Source: Streptomyces davaonensis JCM 4913 (lineage in GTDB: Bacteria; Actinomycetota; Actinomycetes; Streptomycetales; Streptomycetaceae). Taken from it: DNA of 64,000 bases. The DNA lies in assembly GCF_000349325.1 (NCBI RefSeq), contig NC_020504.1, positions 9,094,326-9,158,325 of the forward strand, in the 5' to 3' direction. This document shows positions 17,486 to 26,061 of this stretch, piece after piece (within the stretch, counting starts at the first letter, position 1; each line of letters starts with the position of its first letter). Under the pieces are notes generated by a model. That model was not told the origin of the DNA, made no database searches, and worked only from the letters and a program-made list of their open reading frames with translations. A program made the translations under genes and the position numbers.

Positions 17486-18600
17486 CCCGCCTCCTTGCGC
17501 GCGCGTGCGGAGGGGGCGACCGTCAGCCCCAGGGCGGCGAGTCCCGCGCAGTCGCGGTCGCCGAGCGGGCCGTCCGTGAAGTCCAGTGCCTGTTGGGCCT
17601 TTGTGTGCTCGCCCTTGCCCAGATGGATCAGGGCCGCGGCCACGGCGCAGTGCGGCTGATCGGGGTGGGCGCGCGCCATGAGGAACAGCCGGTCGAGGAA
17701 GGGCCGGGCCTGGTCCGGGTCCTTGGCCGCCTCGGCCAGGAACCCGAGGATGCCCGCGGTGTGCTGCGTTTCCAGATTGCGCAGCACTCGGCTGCCGTCG
17801 TCGGCGTCCGCGCCCTCGCGCAGCACCGCCGAGTGCGGGCGGACCCGGTGGAGTTTGCGGCGCGACCGCTCCCGCAGCTCCCGGTCGCGGGTACCCGCCC
17901 GCAGATGCATGCCGACCAGCAGCTCCAGAGCGACGTCGCCGACCTCCTCGTCCTCACCGAGAGGCACCAGCACGTCCTCTGCCGCGTCGAAGTCGGCGAT
18001 CGAGTGGTCCAGGTCCCCGAGTGCGAGCAAGGACTTGGCGTGCTCCAGCCGGTGCAGGGAGCCCGCCTCGCCCCGCTCGGACAGTTCCGCGAAGTAGGCG
18101 GACCGTAATCGGTGCAGCGAGCGCTCCGGGTTCCGCTTGTTGAGGGCGGTGGTCAGCTCCTCGCCCCGCTGCATCAGCTCCACCCACTCCCCGTCCGGGC
18201 CCTGGAGGCACTTGGACGCCTCCAGAAGCTGGTTCACGGCGAGGTCCCCCAGGCCGCAGCGGGCGGAGGCGGTGGCGAGGTCGGCCCGCAGCGCGCGCAC
18301 CGTCGGGTCGTCGTCGGCGCCCTCCGGCAACAGGCCCTGGCTCTTGCCGCCCGCCGCCTCGGACGCCGCGTACTCAGCCTCTCTGAGCTCCTTCCACGCC
18401 GCGAACGGCAACCCCGCGGCGAGCAGTGCCACGCCGTACAGATGCCGTTGCTCGGGTCCGGCCTCGGCCCGCCGCTCGGCCCCGCGCACCGCACGCCACG
18501 CCTCGTGCCGGTTCCGGGTGATCCACTGCGCCACGGCCGCGCTCTCCGGAAACGCCCGCGCGGAGAACGGCACACGCCACGCCGACGACGGATCCTGCAT
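17482..18600 (-). CDS. Alpha-helical (TPR-like) protein, first gene of the CHAT operon
   Basis: 372 residues, rich in Ala/Leu/Glu and predicted nearly all helical. Units such as GVALLAAGLPFAAWKELREAE, HAKSLLALGDLDHSIADFD and AAALIHLGKGEHTKAQQALD look like degenerate TPRs. I do not recognise a named family and see no catalytic motif, signal peptide or membrane segment. The stop overlaps the CHAT gene start by 4 bp, so the products are made together and may interact, perhaps as sensor or inhibitor of the protease. The start ATG at 18600 is preceded by AAGGGGG. The upstream region carries three 20-21 bp direct repeats. Confidence 0.8.
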   Translation of the reverse strand: MQDPSSAWRVPFSARAFPESAAVAQWITRNRHEAWRAVRGAERRAEAGPEQRHLYGVALLAAGLPFAAWKELREAEYAASEAAGGKSQGLLPEGADDDPTVRALRADLATASARCGLGDLAVNQLLEASKCLQGPDGEWVELMQRGEELTTALNKRNPERSLHRLRSAYFAELSERGEAGSLHRLEHAKSLLALGDLDHSIADFDAAEDVLVPLGEDEEVGDVALELLVGMHLRAGTRDRELRERSRRKLHRVRPHSAVLREGADADDGSRVLRNLETQHTAGILGFLAEAAKDPDQARPFLDRLFLMARAHPDQPHCAVAAALIHLGKGEHTKAQQALDFTDGPLGDRDCAGLAALGLTVAPSARARKEAG

Positions 18601-18693
18601 GCGCGCCCCCTTGCGCCCGGTGACCGAGTGGCCTCAGAAGCAAGAACGGCATCCGAAGGGCCGTCGGTTCCCGGTTCCGGCAGACGACTGGAT

Positions 18694-18753
18694 CTGATCG
18701 ACAGCAGTCGGACCTGATCAATTCGCAGCCGAACCTGATCGCTCCGCAGCCCT
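18694..18753. repeat. Three tandem 20-21 bp repeats (CTGATC-N5/6-GCAG) in a divergent promoter region
   Basis: CTGATC starts at 18694, 18714 and 18735, each followed 5-6 bases later by GCAG and a variable tail. The spacing of 20 and 21 bp places the copies on one face of the helix, as expected for cooperative binding of a regulator. The region lies between the CHAT operon (start 18600) and the oxidoreductase gene, just ahead of a TAGATC -10-like element at 18762. Confidence 0.5.
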
Positions 18754-18787
18754 GGCCGACCTAGATCATCCCGTGTTACGAAGAACC

Positions 18788-20365
18788 ATGCCTGCACACG
18801 AGGGACACCCGGGACATCGCGCCTACGACGCCGTCATCGTCGGCGGCGGCCACAACGGCCTGGTCGCCGCCGCCTATCTGGCCCGGGCCGGCCGCTCCGT
18901 ACTGGTGCTGGAGCGCCTGGACCACACCGGCGGCGCCGCCGTCTCCACCCGCCCCTTCGCGGGCATCGACGCCCGGCTGTCCCGCTACTCCTACCTGGTC
19001 AGCCTGCTGCCCAAGAAGATCGTGCGGGACCTGGGCCTCACCTTCCGCGTCCGCGCCCGCACCGTCTCCTCGTACACCCCCGTGGAGCGGGCCGGACAGG
19101 CCACCGGACTGCTGGTGGGCGGCGGCGAGCGGCGCACCCGGGAGGCGTTCGCGAGACTCACCGGCGGCGAACGCGAGTACGCGGCCTGGCAGCGGTTCTA
19201 CGGCCTGACCGGCGAGGTCGCGAAGCGGGTCTTCCCCACGCTCACCGAACCGCTGCCCAGCCGCGAGGAACTGCGCCGCCGTATCGACGACGAGGAGGCC
19301 TGGCGGCTGCTGTTCGAGGAGCCGATCGGCGTCGCCGTCGAGGACCGCTTCGCGGACGACCTGGTGCGCGGCGTCGTCCTCACCGACGCCCTCATCGGCA
19401 CCTTCGCCGACGCCCACGACGCCTCCCTGAAGCAGAACCGCTGCTTCCTCTACCACGTCATCGGCGGCGGCACCGGAGACTGGGACGTGCCCGTCGGCGG
19501 CATGGGCGCCCTCACCGACGCCCTCGCGGCGGCGGCCCGCACGGCCGGGGCCGACATCGCCACCGGCCACGAGGCCGTACGCATCCAAACCGACGGCACG
19601 ACCGCCGAGGTCACCTACCGCACCGCCGACGGCGAGGGCGTCGCCGCCGCCCGCCACGTCCTGGTCAACGCCTCCCCGCAGGAACTGGCCGCACTGACCG
19701 GCGGCACCGCGCCGGAGCCCGCCGAGGGCGCCCAGCTCAAGGTGAACATGCTGCTCAAGCGGCTGCCGAGGCTCAAGGACGCCTCGGTCGACCCCCGTGA
19801 GGCGTTCTCCGGGACCTTCCACATCGCCGAGGGCTACCAACAGCTCGCCACGGCCCACGCCCAGGCCGCCGCCGGTGAACTGCCTGCCGCCCCGCCCTCG
19901 GAGATCTACTGTCACTCCCTCACCGACCCGACGATCCTCGGCCCGGACCTCGTCGAGCGTGGCTACCAGACCCTCACCCTCTTCGGGCTGCACACCCCCG
20001 CCCGGCTCTTCGAACGGGACAACGACGCCGTACGCGAGGAACTCCTGAAGTCGACGCTCGCGCAGCTCGACGCCCACCTGGCCGAACCGCTCGCCGACGT
20101 TCTCGCGACCGACGCCGAGGGACGGCCCTGCATCGAGGCGAAGTCCCCACTGGACCTGGAGCGCGACCTGCGGCTGCCCGGCGGCAACATCTTCCACCGC
20201 GAGCTGTCCTGGCCCCATGCCCAGACCGGCACCGGCCGCTGGGGCGTGGAGACGGAACACCCGAACGTCCTGCTGTGCGGCGCGGGCGCGGTGCGCGGCG
20301 GGGGAGTGAGCGGCGTGCCCGGACACAACGCGGCGATGGCCGTGCTGGAACGGGGCGACAGCTGA
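18788..20365 (+). CDS. FAD-dependent phytoene desaturase-like/PYROXD2-like oxidoreductase
   Basis: 525 residues. The N-terminal FAD-binding Rossmann motif is clear (YDAVIVGGGHNGLVAAAYLARAG followed by VLVLERLDHTGGAA), and the C terminus has the second flavin motif LLCGAGAVRGGGVSGVPGHNAA. The family covers carotenoid desaturases and PYROXD2-like proteins; there are no carotenoid genes nearby, so a carotenoid role is doubtful. The ATG at 18788 has only a weak AAGA site. A GTG at 18773, 5 bases after TAGATC, would give a leaderless 530-residue form. Convergent with the SDR gene, with a 4-bp gap. Confidence 0.88.
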   Translation: MPAHEGHPGHRAYDAVIVGGGHNGLVAAAYLARAGRSVLVLERLDHTGGAAVSTRPFAGIDARLSRYSYLVSLLPKKIVRDLGLTFRVRARTVSSYTPVERAGQATGLLVGGGERRTREAFARLTGGEREYAAWQRFYGLTGEVAKRVFPTLTEPLPSREELRRRIDDEEAWRLLFEEPIGVAVEDRFADDLVRGVVLTDALIGTFADAHDASLKQNRCFLYHVIGGGTGDWDVPVGGMGALTDALAAAARTAGADIATGHEAVRIQTDGTTAEVTYRTADGEGVAAARHVLVNASPQELAALTGGTAPEPAEGAQLKVNMLLKRLPRLKDASVDPREAFSGTFHIAEGYQQLATAHAQAAAGELPAAPPSEIYCHSLTDPTILGPDLVERGYQTLTLFGLHTPARLFERDNDAVREELLKSTLAQLDAHLAEPLADVLATDAEGRPCIEAKSPLDLERDLRLPGGNIFHRELSWPHAQTGTGRWGVETEHPNVLLCGAGAVRGGGVSGVPGHNAAMAVLERGDS

Positions 20366-20369
20366 GCGG

Positions 20370-21152
20370 TCAGGCCAGCATGCCGCCGTCGACCCGCAGA
20401 ACCGTGCCGGTGACGTAGGAGGCGCGGTCGCTCAGCAGCCAGGCGGCCGCCTCGGCGACCTCCTCCGGGGCGGCGGCACGGCGGAGCGGCGTCCGGGCGT
20501 TGAACTGGTCGATGGTTCCGGGAGCCGTCTCGTCCCACTCGTACATCATCTCGGTGAGCGTGGTGCCCGGCGCGATGGCGTTGACCCGGATGCCCTCCGG
20601 GCCGTAGGTGGCGGCGGCGGACGCGGTGAGGCTGTCGACCGCCCGCTTCATGGCGCCGTACGCGGGCAGCCAGGGGTTGGCCATCAGGCTGCCGACGCTG
20701 GAGGTGTTCACGATCGCCCCCTGCCCCGCGGTGGCCCGGATGGCGGTGATCTCGGCCTTCATGGCGAGCCAGACGCCCTTGAGGTTGACGGTGTAGACGT
20801 GATCGAAGTCGGACTCGGGCAACTGGTCCATGGGGCCCGGCTGTTGGGCGGTCGCGGCGTTGTTGAAGGCGATGTCGAGCCGGCCGTACAGCTCCACGGC
20901 CCGGTCCACGGCGGCGCGGAGACTGTCCGGGTCCGCGAGGTCGCAGCGGATGTGGTCGGCCGTGCCCCCGGCGGCCCGGATCTCCTCGGTGACCGCCTTG
21001 AGCTGGTCCTCGGTGCGGGCGGCGAGCAGGACGCGGGCGCCCTCGCGGGCGAACAGCCGGGCGGCCGCGGCGCCGATGCCCCGTCCGGCACCGGTGACGA
21101 AGGCGACCTTGTCGGCGAGCAGGGATGTGCGGGCGGTGGTGGTGTCTGTCAT
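20370..21152 (-). CDS. Short-chain dehydrogenase/reductase
   Basis: 260 residues, classical SDR length. NAD(P)-binding motif TGAGRGIGAAAARLFAREG (about 17-36), substrate-side motif FNNAATAQ (usual NNAG), catalytic Ser in NTSSVGSL and the YxxxK pair in PAYGAMKRAVDS. The C terminus YVTGTVLRVDGGMLA is typical of 3-oxoacyl reductase-like SDRs. The ATG at 21152 was preferred to an upstream in-frame start because it begins at the usual distance before the nucleotide motif. It is divergent (87-bp gap) from an XRE regulator, which probably controls it. Substrate unknown. Confidence 0.92.
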   Translation of the reverse strand: MTDTTTARTSLLADKVAFVTGAGRGIGAAAARLFAREGARVLLAARTEDQLKAVTEEIRAAGGTADHIRCDLADPDSLRAAVDRAVELYGRLDIAFNNAATAQQPGPMDQLPESDFDHVYTVNLKGVWLAMKAEITAIRATAGQGAIVNTSSVGSLMANPWLPAYGAMKRAVDSLTASAAATYGPEGIRVNAIAPGTTLTEMMYEWDETAPGTIDQFNARTPLRRAAAPEEVAEAAAWLLSDRASYVTGTVLRVDGGMLA

Positions 21153-21239
21153 GCCGTCGAGCCTGCGACCGGGCCCGCCGCGCATCCAGGCACCGCCAGT
21201 ACCTGGCTGCCGTCACCCGCGCCCGCGCACACTGGGAGC

Positions 21240-22091
21240 GTGGACCGACGAGAACTGGCCGACTTCCTGCGCAGCCGGCGCGAGCGCATCACCCCCGCCG
21301 ACGTGGGCCTGCCCGCCGGGCCGCGCCGCCGCACCCCGGGGCTCCGGCGCGAGGAGGTGGCCCAGCTGGCGTACATCTCCACCGAGTACTACACCCGTCT
21401 GGAACAGGCGCGCGGCCCGCACCCCTCCCGCGAGGTCCTCGGTCAGCTTGCCCGCGCGCTGCGCCTGTCCGACCCCGAGCGGGACCACCTCCACCACCTC
21501 GCCGGGACCCCGCCCGGCCCGCCGCCCGGACCCTCCCGGGAGGTACGGCAGAGCATCGTCGACCTGCTGGCCCGGCTGCCGCGGGCCGCGGCGATCGTGA
21601 TCTCGGCGACGTACGAGGTCATCGCCTGGAACCAGTCGGCCGCCGCGCTCATGGAGGACTTCTCCGCGCTCTCCCGCCGCGACCGCAACCTGATTCGTCG
21701 CTGCTTCCTCGGCCCTTACCGCGAGGGACGACCCCTGTACGGCATCTCCGACGCGGGCGACTTCGCCGCCGCGGCCACCAACGACCTGCGCGCCGCGGCG
21801 GCCCGCTACCCGAACGACCCCGACGTGACCGCTCTGGTCGCCGAACTCGTCGCGGGCAGCGAGGAGTTCGCCCGTCTCTGGGACCAGCACTGCGTGATCC
21901 CCCGACCCACCCTGCGCAAGACCTTCGAGCACCCGCTGGTCGGAACGGTCGAGGTCAACTGCGATGTCCTGGACATCACCGACCGCGACCAGCGCGTCGT
22001 CATCTACACCGCCGACCCGGGTTCACGCTCCGAGGAGGCCCTGAGCCTGCTCTCGGTCATCGGCACCCAGCGCATGGACGTACCCGGCTGA
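21240..22091 (+). CDS. XRE-family regulator with MmyB-like ligand-binding domain
   Basis: 283 residues. The N-terminal helix-turn-helix (about 1-80) has the actinobacterial signature RRTPGLRREEVAQLAYISTE and YYTRLEQARG. The C-terminal domain (about 100-270) contains VIAWNQSAAALMEDFSAL and HPLVGTVEVNCDVLDI, as in MmyB-like PAS-related domains proposed to bind fatty acids or related ligands. These regulators commonly control a divergent SDR, exactly the layout here. The GTG at 21240 gives the expected N terminus (VDRRELADFL), lacks a ribosome-binding site and may be leaderless. Confidence 0.92.
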   Translation: MDRRELADFLRSRRERITPADVGLPAGPRRRTPGLRREEVAQLAYISTEYYTRLEQARGPHPSREVLGQLARALRLSDPERDHLHHLAGTPPGPPPGPSREVRQSIVDLLARLPRAAAIVISATYEVIAWNQSAAALMEDFSALSRRDRNLIRRCFLGPYREGRPLYGISDAGDFAAAATNDLRAAAARYPNDPDVTALVAELVAGSEEFARLWDQHCVIPRPTLRKTFEHPLVGTVEVNCDVLDITDRDQRVVIYTADPGSRSEEALSLLSVIGTQRMDVPG

Positions 22092-22108
22092 CCTTCCTGC
22101 CCTGACAC

Positions 22109-22128
22109 CGCCGCGGCTTCACGCGGCG
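22109..22128. terminator. Hairpin between convergent XRE and LysR genes
   Basis: CGCCGCG-N6-CGCGGCG (22109-22115/22122-22128) forms a perfect 7-bp GC stem across the end of the LysR gene. It could end transcription from both sides. There is no T tract, as is usual in Streptomyces. Confidence 0.4.
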
Positions 22129-23036
22129 TGCAGCTGCCGATCGTGTCCGGTGACCGCGCGGACCTCGGCGATCAGGCGCGAGATCAGATGCTGCGGAGCG
22201 CGGTCGTGCCACACCACCGCGAGGTCGTGGGGCTCCGCGTCCGTGACCGGGATCCAGCGCACGTTGCCGGCGGGCAGCAGGGCGTGCAGCGGTTGCGGGG
22301 CGAACCAGACGCCGCGGCCGCGGCCGACTTCCAGCAGGCAGTCCTCCACACCGGGTACGAGCGGGCCGCGTGGTGCCGGCCGGCCGTCGGGCCGGGGGTC
22401 CGCGAGCCAGAACCGCTCGGCCACCGGCGAGGTGAGGACGTCGGGACGGATCACCGGATCGTCGGCGAGATCGGCGAGGGCCAGGGTGGGACGGTCGGCC
22501 AGGGGATGGCGGGTGGACAGCACCACGGCACGGGGATCGGCGCGGACGACCGCGGTGTGCAGCCCGACCTCGCCGACCGGCAGCCACATGAAGGCCGCGT
22601 CCGCGTGTCCCCCGTTGAGGAGTTCGAGCTCCTGCCTCGGGGTCTGGGCCCCCTTCAAGGACACCCGCAGACCGGGGACCGCCGCCTCCAGGGCGTCGGC
22701 CACATCGACGGCGAACACCGTGGTGGCGGCGGGGCAGCAGGCCAGCCGAAGGGTGCCTGTCCGGGCGTTCGCCACCGCGCGCACCCGTGCCGACAGTCGG
22801 GCGACATCGTCGACGACGGTCGCGCCCCCGGCGGCCAGCTCCTCTCCGGCGGCCGTGAGCAGCACTCCGCGTGAGGTGCGCACCAACAGGTCGACGCCCA
22901 GGGAGCGTTCCAGCTGCCGTACATGTGTCGACACCGCCTGCTGGGTCAGATGGAGCGTCGCCCCGGCGGCGGTGATGGACCGGTGACGGGCCACGACCAG
23001 AAACGAGCGCAGGTGCCGCAGGTCGATGTCACTCAC
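22119..23036 (-). CDS. LysR-family transcriptional regulator
   Basis: 305 residues. The N-terminal winged helix begins VSDIDLRHLRSFLVVARHRS and includes AGATLHLTQQAVSTHVRQLE, the standard LysR DNA-binding signature. The rest is the periplasmic-binding-type effector domain with TGTLRLACCPAAT near its start. The GTG at 23036 places Leu-Arg-His-Leu at the usual position; the frame continues upstream without similarity. It is divergent from a three-gene hydrolase/reductase/metallohydrolase operon (246-bp gap), the usual arrangement of a LysR gene and its target. Confidence 0.93.
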   Translation of the reverse strand: MSDIDLRHLRSFLVVARHRSITAAGATLHLTQQAVSTHVRQLERSLGVDLLVRTSRGVLLTAAGEELAAGGATVVDDVARLSARVRAVANARTGTLRLACCPAATTVFAVDVADALEAAVPGLRVSLKGAQTPRQELELLNGGHADAAFMWLPVGEVGLHTAVVRADPRAVVLSTRHPLADRPTLALADLADDPVIRPDVLTSPVAERFWLADPRPDGRPAPRGPLVPGVEDCLLEVGRGRGVWFAPQPLHALLPAGNVRWIPVTDAEPHDLAVVWHDRAPQHLISRLIAEVRAVTGHDRQLHAA

Positions 23037-23282
23037 GTCGAACACCCTAACCGCCACAGCGATTTGAGGTGCCTGGCACAAGATTTCACTGTTTCCTCCG
23101 ACACCGCCGCCACCTCCAGAATCTTCCTGTCCCGAAAGCGGTCGACGTGAGTGGGAGGCGCTGAAGGCCGCCCTGCCGGCCGCCCTGTTCCTCGCCTCCG
23201 CCTGAGCGTTGAACGACTCCGGCGCCGCCATCACCCACGCCGATCTCACCTACGCCGACTCACCATCCTGAGAGGACTGTTC

Positions 23283-24170
23283 GTGACGACCCAGCAGAAA
23301 GTCACCTTCCCCGGCGCCGAAGCCACCCTGGCCGGCAACCTGTTCCTGCCCGACGGCGGGAGTCCAGCGCCGGGGGTCGTGGTGGCCGGGACCTGGACCA
23401 GCGTCAAGGAGCTGATGGCCGACCGGTACGCCGCAGCACTGGCCGACCGCGGATATGCCGCCCTGTCCTTCGACTTCACCGGCTTCGGCGAGTCAGGCGG
23501 CACACCACGGGATGTGGAGGACCCGGCGCGCAAGGTCCGCGACATCCATGACGCGGTGACGTTCCTGACCTCCCACCCGTCGGTCGACGCCGAGCCGCTG
23601 GGTGCCCTGGGCATCTGTGCGGCCGCGATGTACATGGCCGACGACGCGGCCCACGACCCTCGCATCGGCTCCCTCGCCCTGGTCGCCCCCTGGTTGCACG
23701 ACGCCGCCGTCTGCGCGGACGCCTACGGCGGCGCCGACGAGGTGGCCCGGAAGATCACGCTCGCCCGCGAGGCCCGCGCACGGTTCGCGCGGACCGGCGA
23801 GATCGACTACGTGCCCGTGGTCAGTGGCACCGACGAACGCGCTGCCATGCCCTACGACATCGACTTCTACCTCAACCCCGAACGCGGCGCCGTCCCGGCC
23901 TGGCCCAACCGCTTCGCCGTGATGGCCTGGGAGGACTGGCTCACCTACGACTCCATCGCCCTGGCACCCCGGATCACCCAGCCCACCCAGCTCGTCCACA
24001 GCGTGGACGCCGCCATCCCCGACGGCGCCCGCCGCTTCCACGCAGGGCTGGCCGGCCCCAAGGCGATCCTCTGGACGGAGGGCACCCAGTTCGACTTCTA
24101 CGACCAGGATCCGCAGGTCACCCTCGCCGCCGACACGGTGGCCGCGCACTTCGGCAGGAGCCTGCGATGA
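23283..24170 (+). CDS. Alpha/beta hydrolase, dienelactone-hydrolase-like, with Cys at the nucleophile elbow
   Basis: 295 residues, alpha/beta hydrolase fold. VVVAGTWTSVKELM is the oxyanion-hole region, LSFDFTGFGESGG is conserved in the family, and the nucleophile elbow reads GALGICAAAMYMAD. The position normally held by Ser is Cys, as in dienelactone hydrolase and YcjY-like proteins. The first gene of an operon divergent from the LysR gene; the ATGA overlap couples it to the next gene. The GTG at 23283 has GAGAGGA upstream. Substrate unknown. Confidence 0.88.
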   Translation: MTTQQKVTFPGAEATLAGNLFLPDGGSPAPGVVVAGTWTSVKELMADRYAAALADRGYAALSFDFTGFGESGGTPRDVEDPARKVRDIHDAVTFLTSHPSVDAEPLGALGICAAAMYMADDAAHDPRIGSLALVAPWLHDAAVCADAYGGADEVARKITLAREARARFARTGEIDYVPVVSGTDERAAMPYDIDFYLNPERGAVPAWPNRFAVMAWEDWLTYDSIALAPRITQPTQLVHSVDAAIPDGARRFHAGLAGPKAILWTEGTQFDFYDQDPQVTLAADTVAAHFGRSLR

Positions 24171-25021
24171 TCCTTGTCACCGGAGCCACCGGCCAGGTCG
24201 GCGGCGAAGTCGTCCAGGCCCTCGTCCGGGCCGGGCACCCTGCCCGCGCACTGGTCCGCAGGACCGTCGAACTGCCGGTCGCGCAGGCCGTCGGTGATCT
24301 GAACGATCCGGATTCGCTCGCTCCGGCTCTCGACGGCGTCCGAGGGGTGTTCCTGCTGCCCGGCTACCACGACATGCCGGGCCTGCTCGCCAGGATGCGG
24401 CGGGCCGGGGTGGAACGAGTGGTGCTGCTGTCGAGCCTGGCCGCGGTCGCCACCGACACCCGCAACGCCGTCTCGGAGTACATGATCCGCTCTGAGACGG
24501 CGGTCCGCGAGTCCGGACTGCCCTGGACGTTCCTGCGTCCCAACGCCTTCATGTCCAACGCCCTGCGCTGGCTGCCCCAACTGCGCGAGGGCGACGTCGT
24601 CAAGGACGCCTTCGGCGACGTTCCCATCGCCTCCGTCGACCCGTTCGACATCGCCGCTGTCGCCGTCCGCTCGCTGCTCGACCCCGGTCACGAGGAGCGT
24701 GTCCACGAGCTGAGCGGGCCGGAACGGCTGCTCCCCGCCCAGCGCCTGGCCGTTCTGGCCGAGGTGCTCGACCGCGATCTGCGCTTCCACGCCCTCACCG
24801 ACGAGGAGGCCCGCGAGGACATGGCCGGGCGCATCCCGCAGGAGTACATCGACGCGTTCTTCAGCTTCTACGCCGACGGGACCATCGACGAGTCCCGGAT
24901 CCATCCCACCGTGCAGGAGGTGACCGGCAGTCCGCCCCGCTCGTTCCGGCGCTGGGCCCTCGCGCACCGCGACGCCTTCACCGCTCCCTCGCACCCTCGA
25001 CGCGACGAGGGCTCCCGATGA
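24167..25021 (+). CDS. NmrA-like/atypical SDR NAD(P)-binding protein
   Basis: 284 residues. The N terminus MILVTGATGQVGGEVVQALV is the GxxGxxG motif of atypical SDRs. VVLLSSLAAVA and the downstream WTFLRPNAFMSN are typical of NmrA-like and NAD(P)H:quinone-oxidoreductase-type (QOR2) members. No YxxxK catalytic pair is in the usual place, so it may sense the redox state of NAD(P) or reduce a quinone-like substrate. It overlaps both neighbours by 4 bp and so is tightly coupled within the operon. Confidence 0.88.
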   Translation: MILVTGATGQVGGEVVQALVRAGHPARALVRRTVELPVAQAVGDLNDPDSLAPALDGVRGVFLLPGYHDMPGLLARMRRAGVERVVLLSSLAAVATDTRNAVSEYMIRSETAVRESGLPWTFLRPNAFMSNALRWLPQLREGDVVKDAFGDVPIASVDPFDIAAVAVRSLLDPGHEERVHELSGPERLLPAQRLAVLAEVLDRDLRFHALTDEEAREDMAGRIPQEYIDAFFSFYADGTIDESRIHPTVQEVTGSPPRSFRRWALAHRDAFTAPSHPRRDEGSR

Positions 25022-25995
25022 ACCGAGGACTGCGGCGCCTGACGGCGGCGGGCTCCGCCCTCGTGTGCGCCCTCGCATCGACGGTGGCGTGTTCGAACGA
25101 CGACACCTCCGAAGCCCCGGGCGCCGGGGCGGTGCGGCCGGGACGGTTCGCCTCGGCCGACCCGGGCTCCGTCAACACTTACTGGATCAAGGCGCCGGAA
25201 GGTCTGGTTCTCGTCGACACCCTGCGCACACCGGCCGACGCCCGGAAGGCCGTGGCGCGGATCAGGAAGACCGGCGAACCGGTCGTCGCCATTCTGCTGA
25301 CCCACTCCCATCCCGATCACGTGGGCGGCGCGGGCGCCTTCCACCAGGCGTTCCCGCACGCCCCCATCCACGCCTCCCGCGCGACCGACAAGGTGATGCG
25401 CGAGGACAGACGGGGCTTCTATCCCCTGGCCCGCTCGGCGCACCCCGGGTTTCCCGCCGAGCTCGTCCACGCCGACCGGATCTTCGAGGACGGCGCGCCG
25501 CTGCGGGTGGGCGGCCTGCGTGTGGAGACCGCCCAGTTCGCCGCGGGCGAGTCCGACACGGCGACCGTCTACTACCGTCCCGCCACCGCGGACCTGTTCT
25601 CCGGTGACCTGGCGGGCCGCGAGGTCACCCCGGCGCTGATCGAGGGGAACACCTGCGGCTGGCTCCGGATCCTCACGCGGCTGGAGAGCCGCTTCCCCGA
25701 TGCGAGGACGATGTACCCGGGGCACGGAGTCCCGGGTCCGGCCGCCGCACTCATCGACGAACAGCGCCGGTACCTCCAGCGGTTCCGCGGCCTGGTCCGT
25801 CCGGCCGTCGGCCCGGACTCGCCCGAGGGTGCCACGGTCACTCCCGGTGAGCAGAAGTCGATCACCGCGGAGCTGGAGCGCGCCTACCCCGACCACCCCC
25901 CGGTCGCGGACCTTCCGAACCTCGTGCGGGAGAACATCAGGGCCGTCGGTCGGGAGCTGACCGCCGAGGGTGCCGCCCGCCACGACAGATGCTGA
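25018..25995 (+). CDS. Secreted lipoprotein with metallo-beta-lactamase fold
   Basis: 325 residues. The N terminus MNRGLRRLTAAGSALVCALA is a lipoprotein signal ending in STVAC, with Cys as probable lipidation site, although the -3 residue (Thr) is unusual. The metal-binding motif HSHPDHVGG (HxHxDH) is intact and a later GDLAGREVTP and YPGHGVPG supply the remaining ligands. The metallo-beta-lactamase superfamily covers many hydrolases; the fold alone does not imply antibiotic resistance. Last gene of the LysR-divergent operon (ATGA overlap with the preceding gene). Confidence 0.9.
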   Translation: MNRGLRRLTAAGSALVCALASTVACSNDDTSEAPGAGAVRPGRFASADPGSVNTYWIKAPEGLVLVDTLRTPADARKAVARIRKTGEPVVAILLTHSHPDHVGGAGAFHQAFPHAPIHASRATDKVMREDRRGFYPLARSAHPGFPAELVHADRIFEDGAPLRVGGLRVETAQFAAGESDTATVYYRPATADLFSGDLAGREVTPALIEGNTCGWLRILTRLESRFPDARTMYPGHGVPGPAAALIDEQRRYLQRFRGLVRPAVGPDSPEGATVTPGEQKSITAELERAYPDHPPVADLPNLVRENIRAVGRELTAEGAARHDRC

Positions 25996-26061
25996 GCGTC
26001 GGCCCATGCGACTGGAGCACCCCGTCGTGCGCGCCGCCCGCCCGACCGGCACGCTGGCCTC

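Noticed and set aside
23151-23282. Possible gene remnants before the alpha/beta hydrolase (short frames ending ALFLASA and ITHADLTYADS)
   Set aside because: Too short and without an identifiable parent; could be decayed gene ends, but I cannot support a pseudogene call.
25018-25995. Beta-lactamase resistance gene
   Set aside because: Metallo-beta-lactamase fold and lipoprotein signal only; the operon context suggests another hydrolase.
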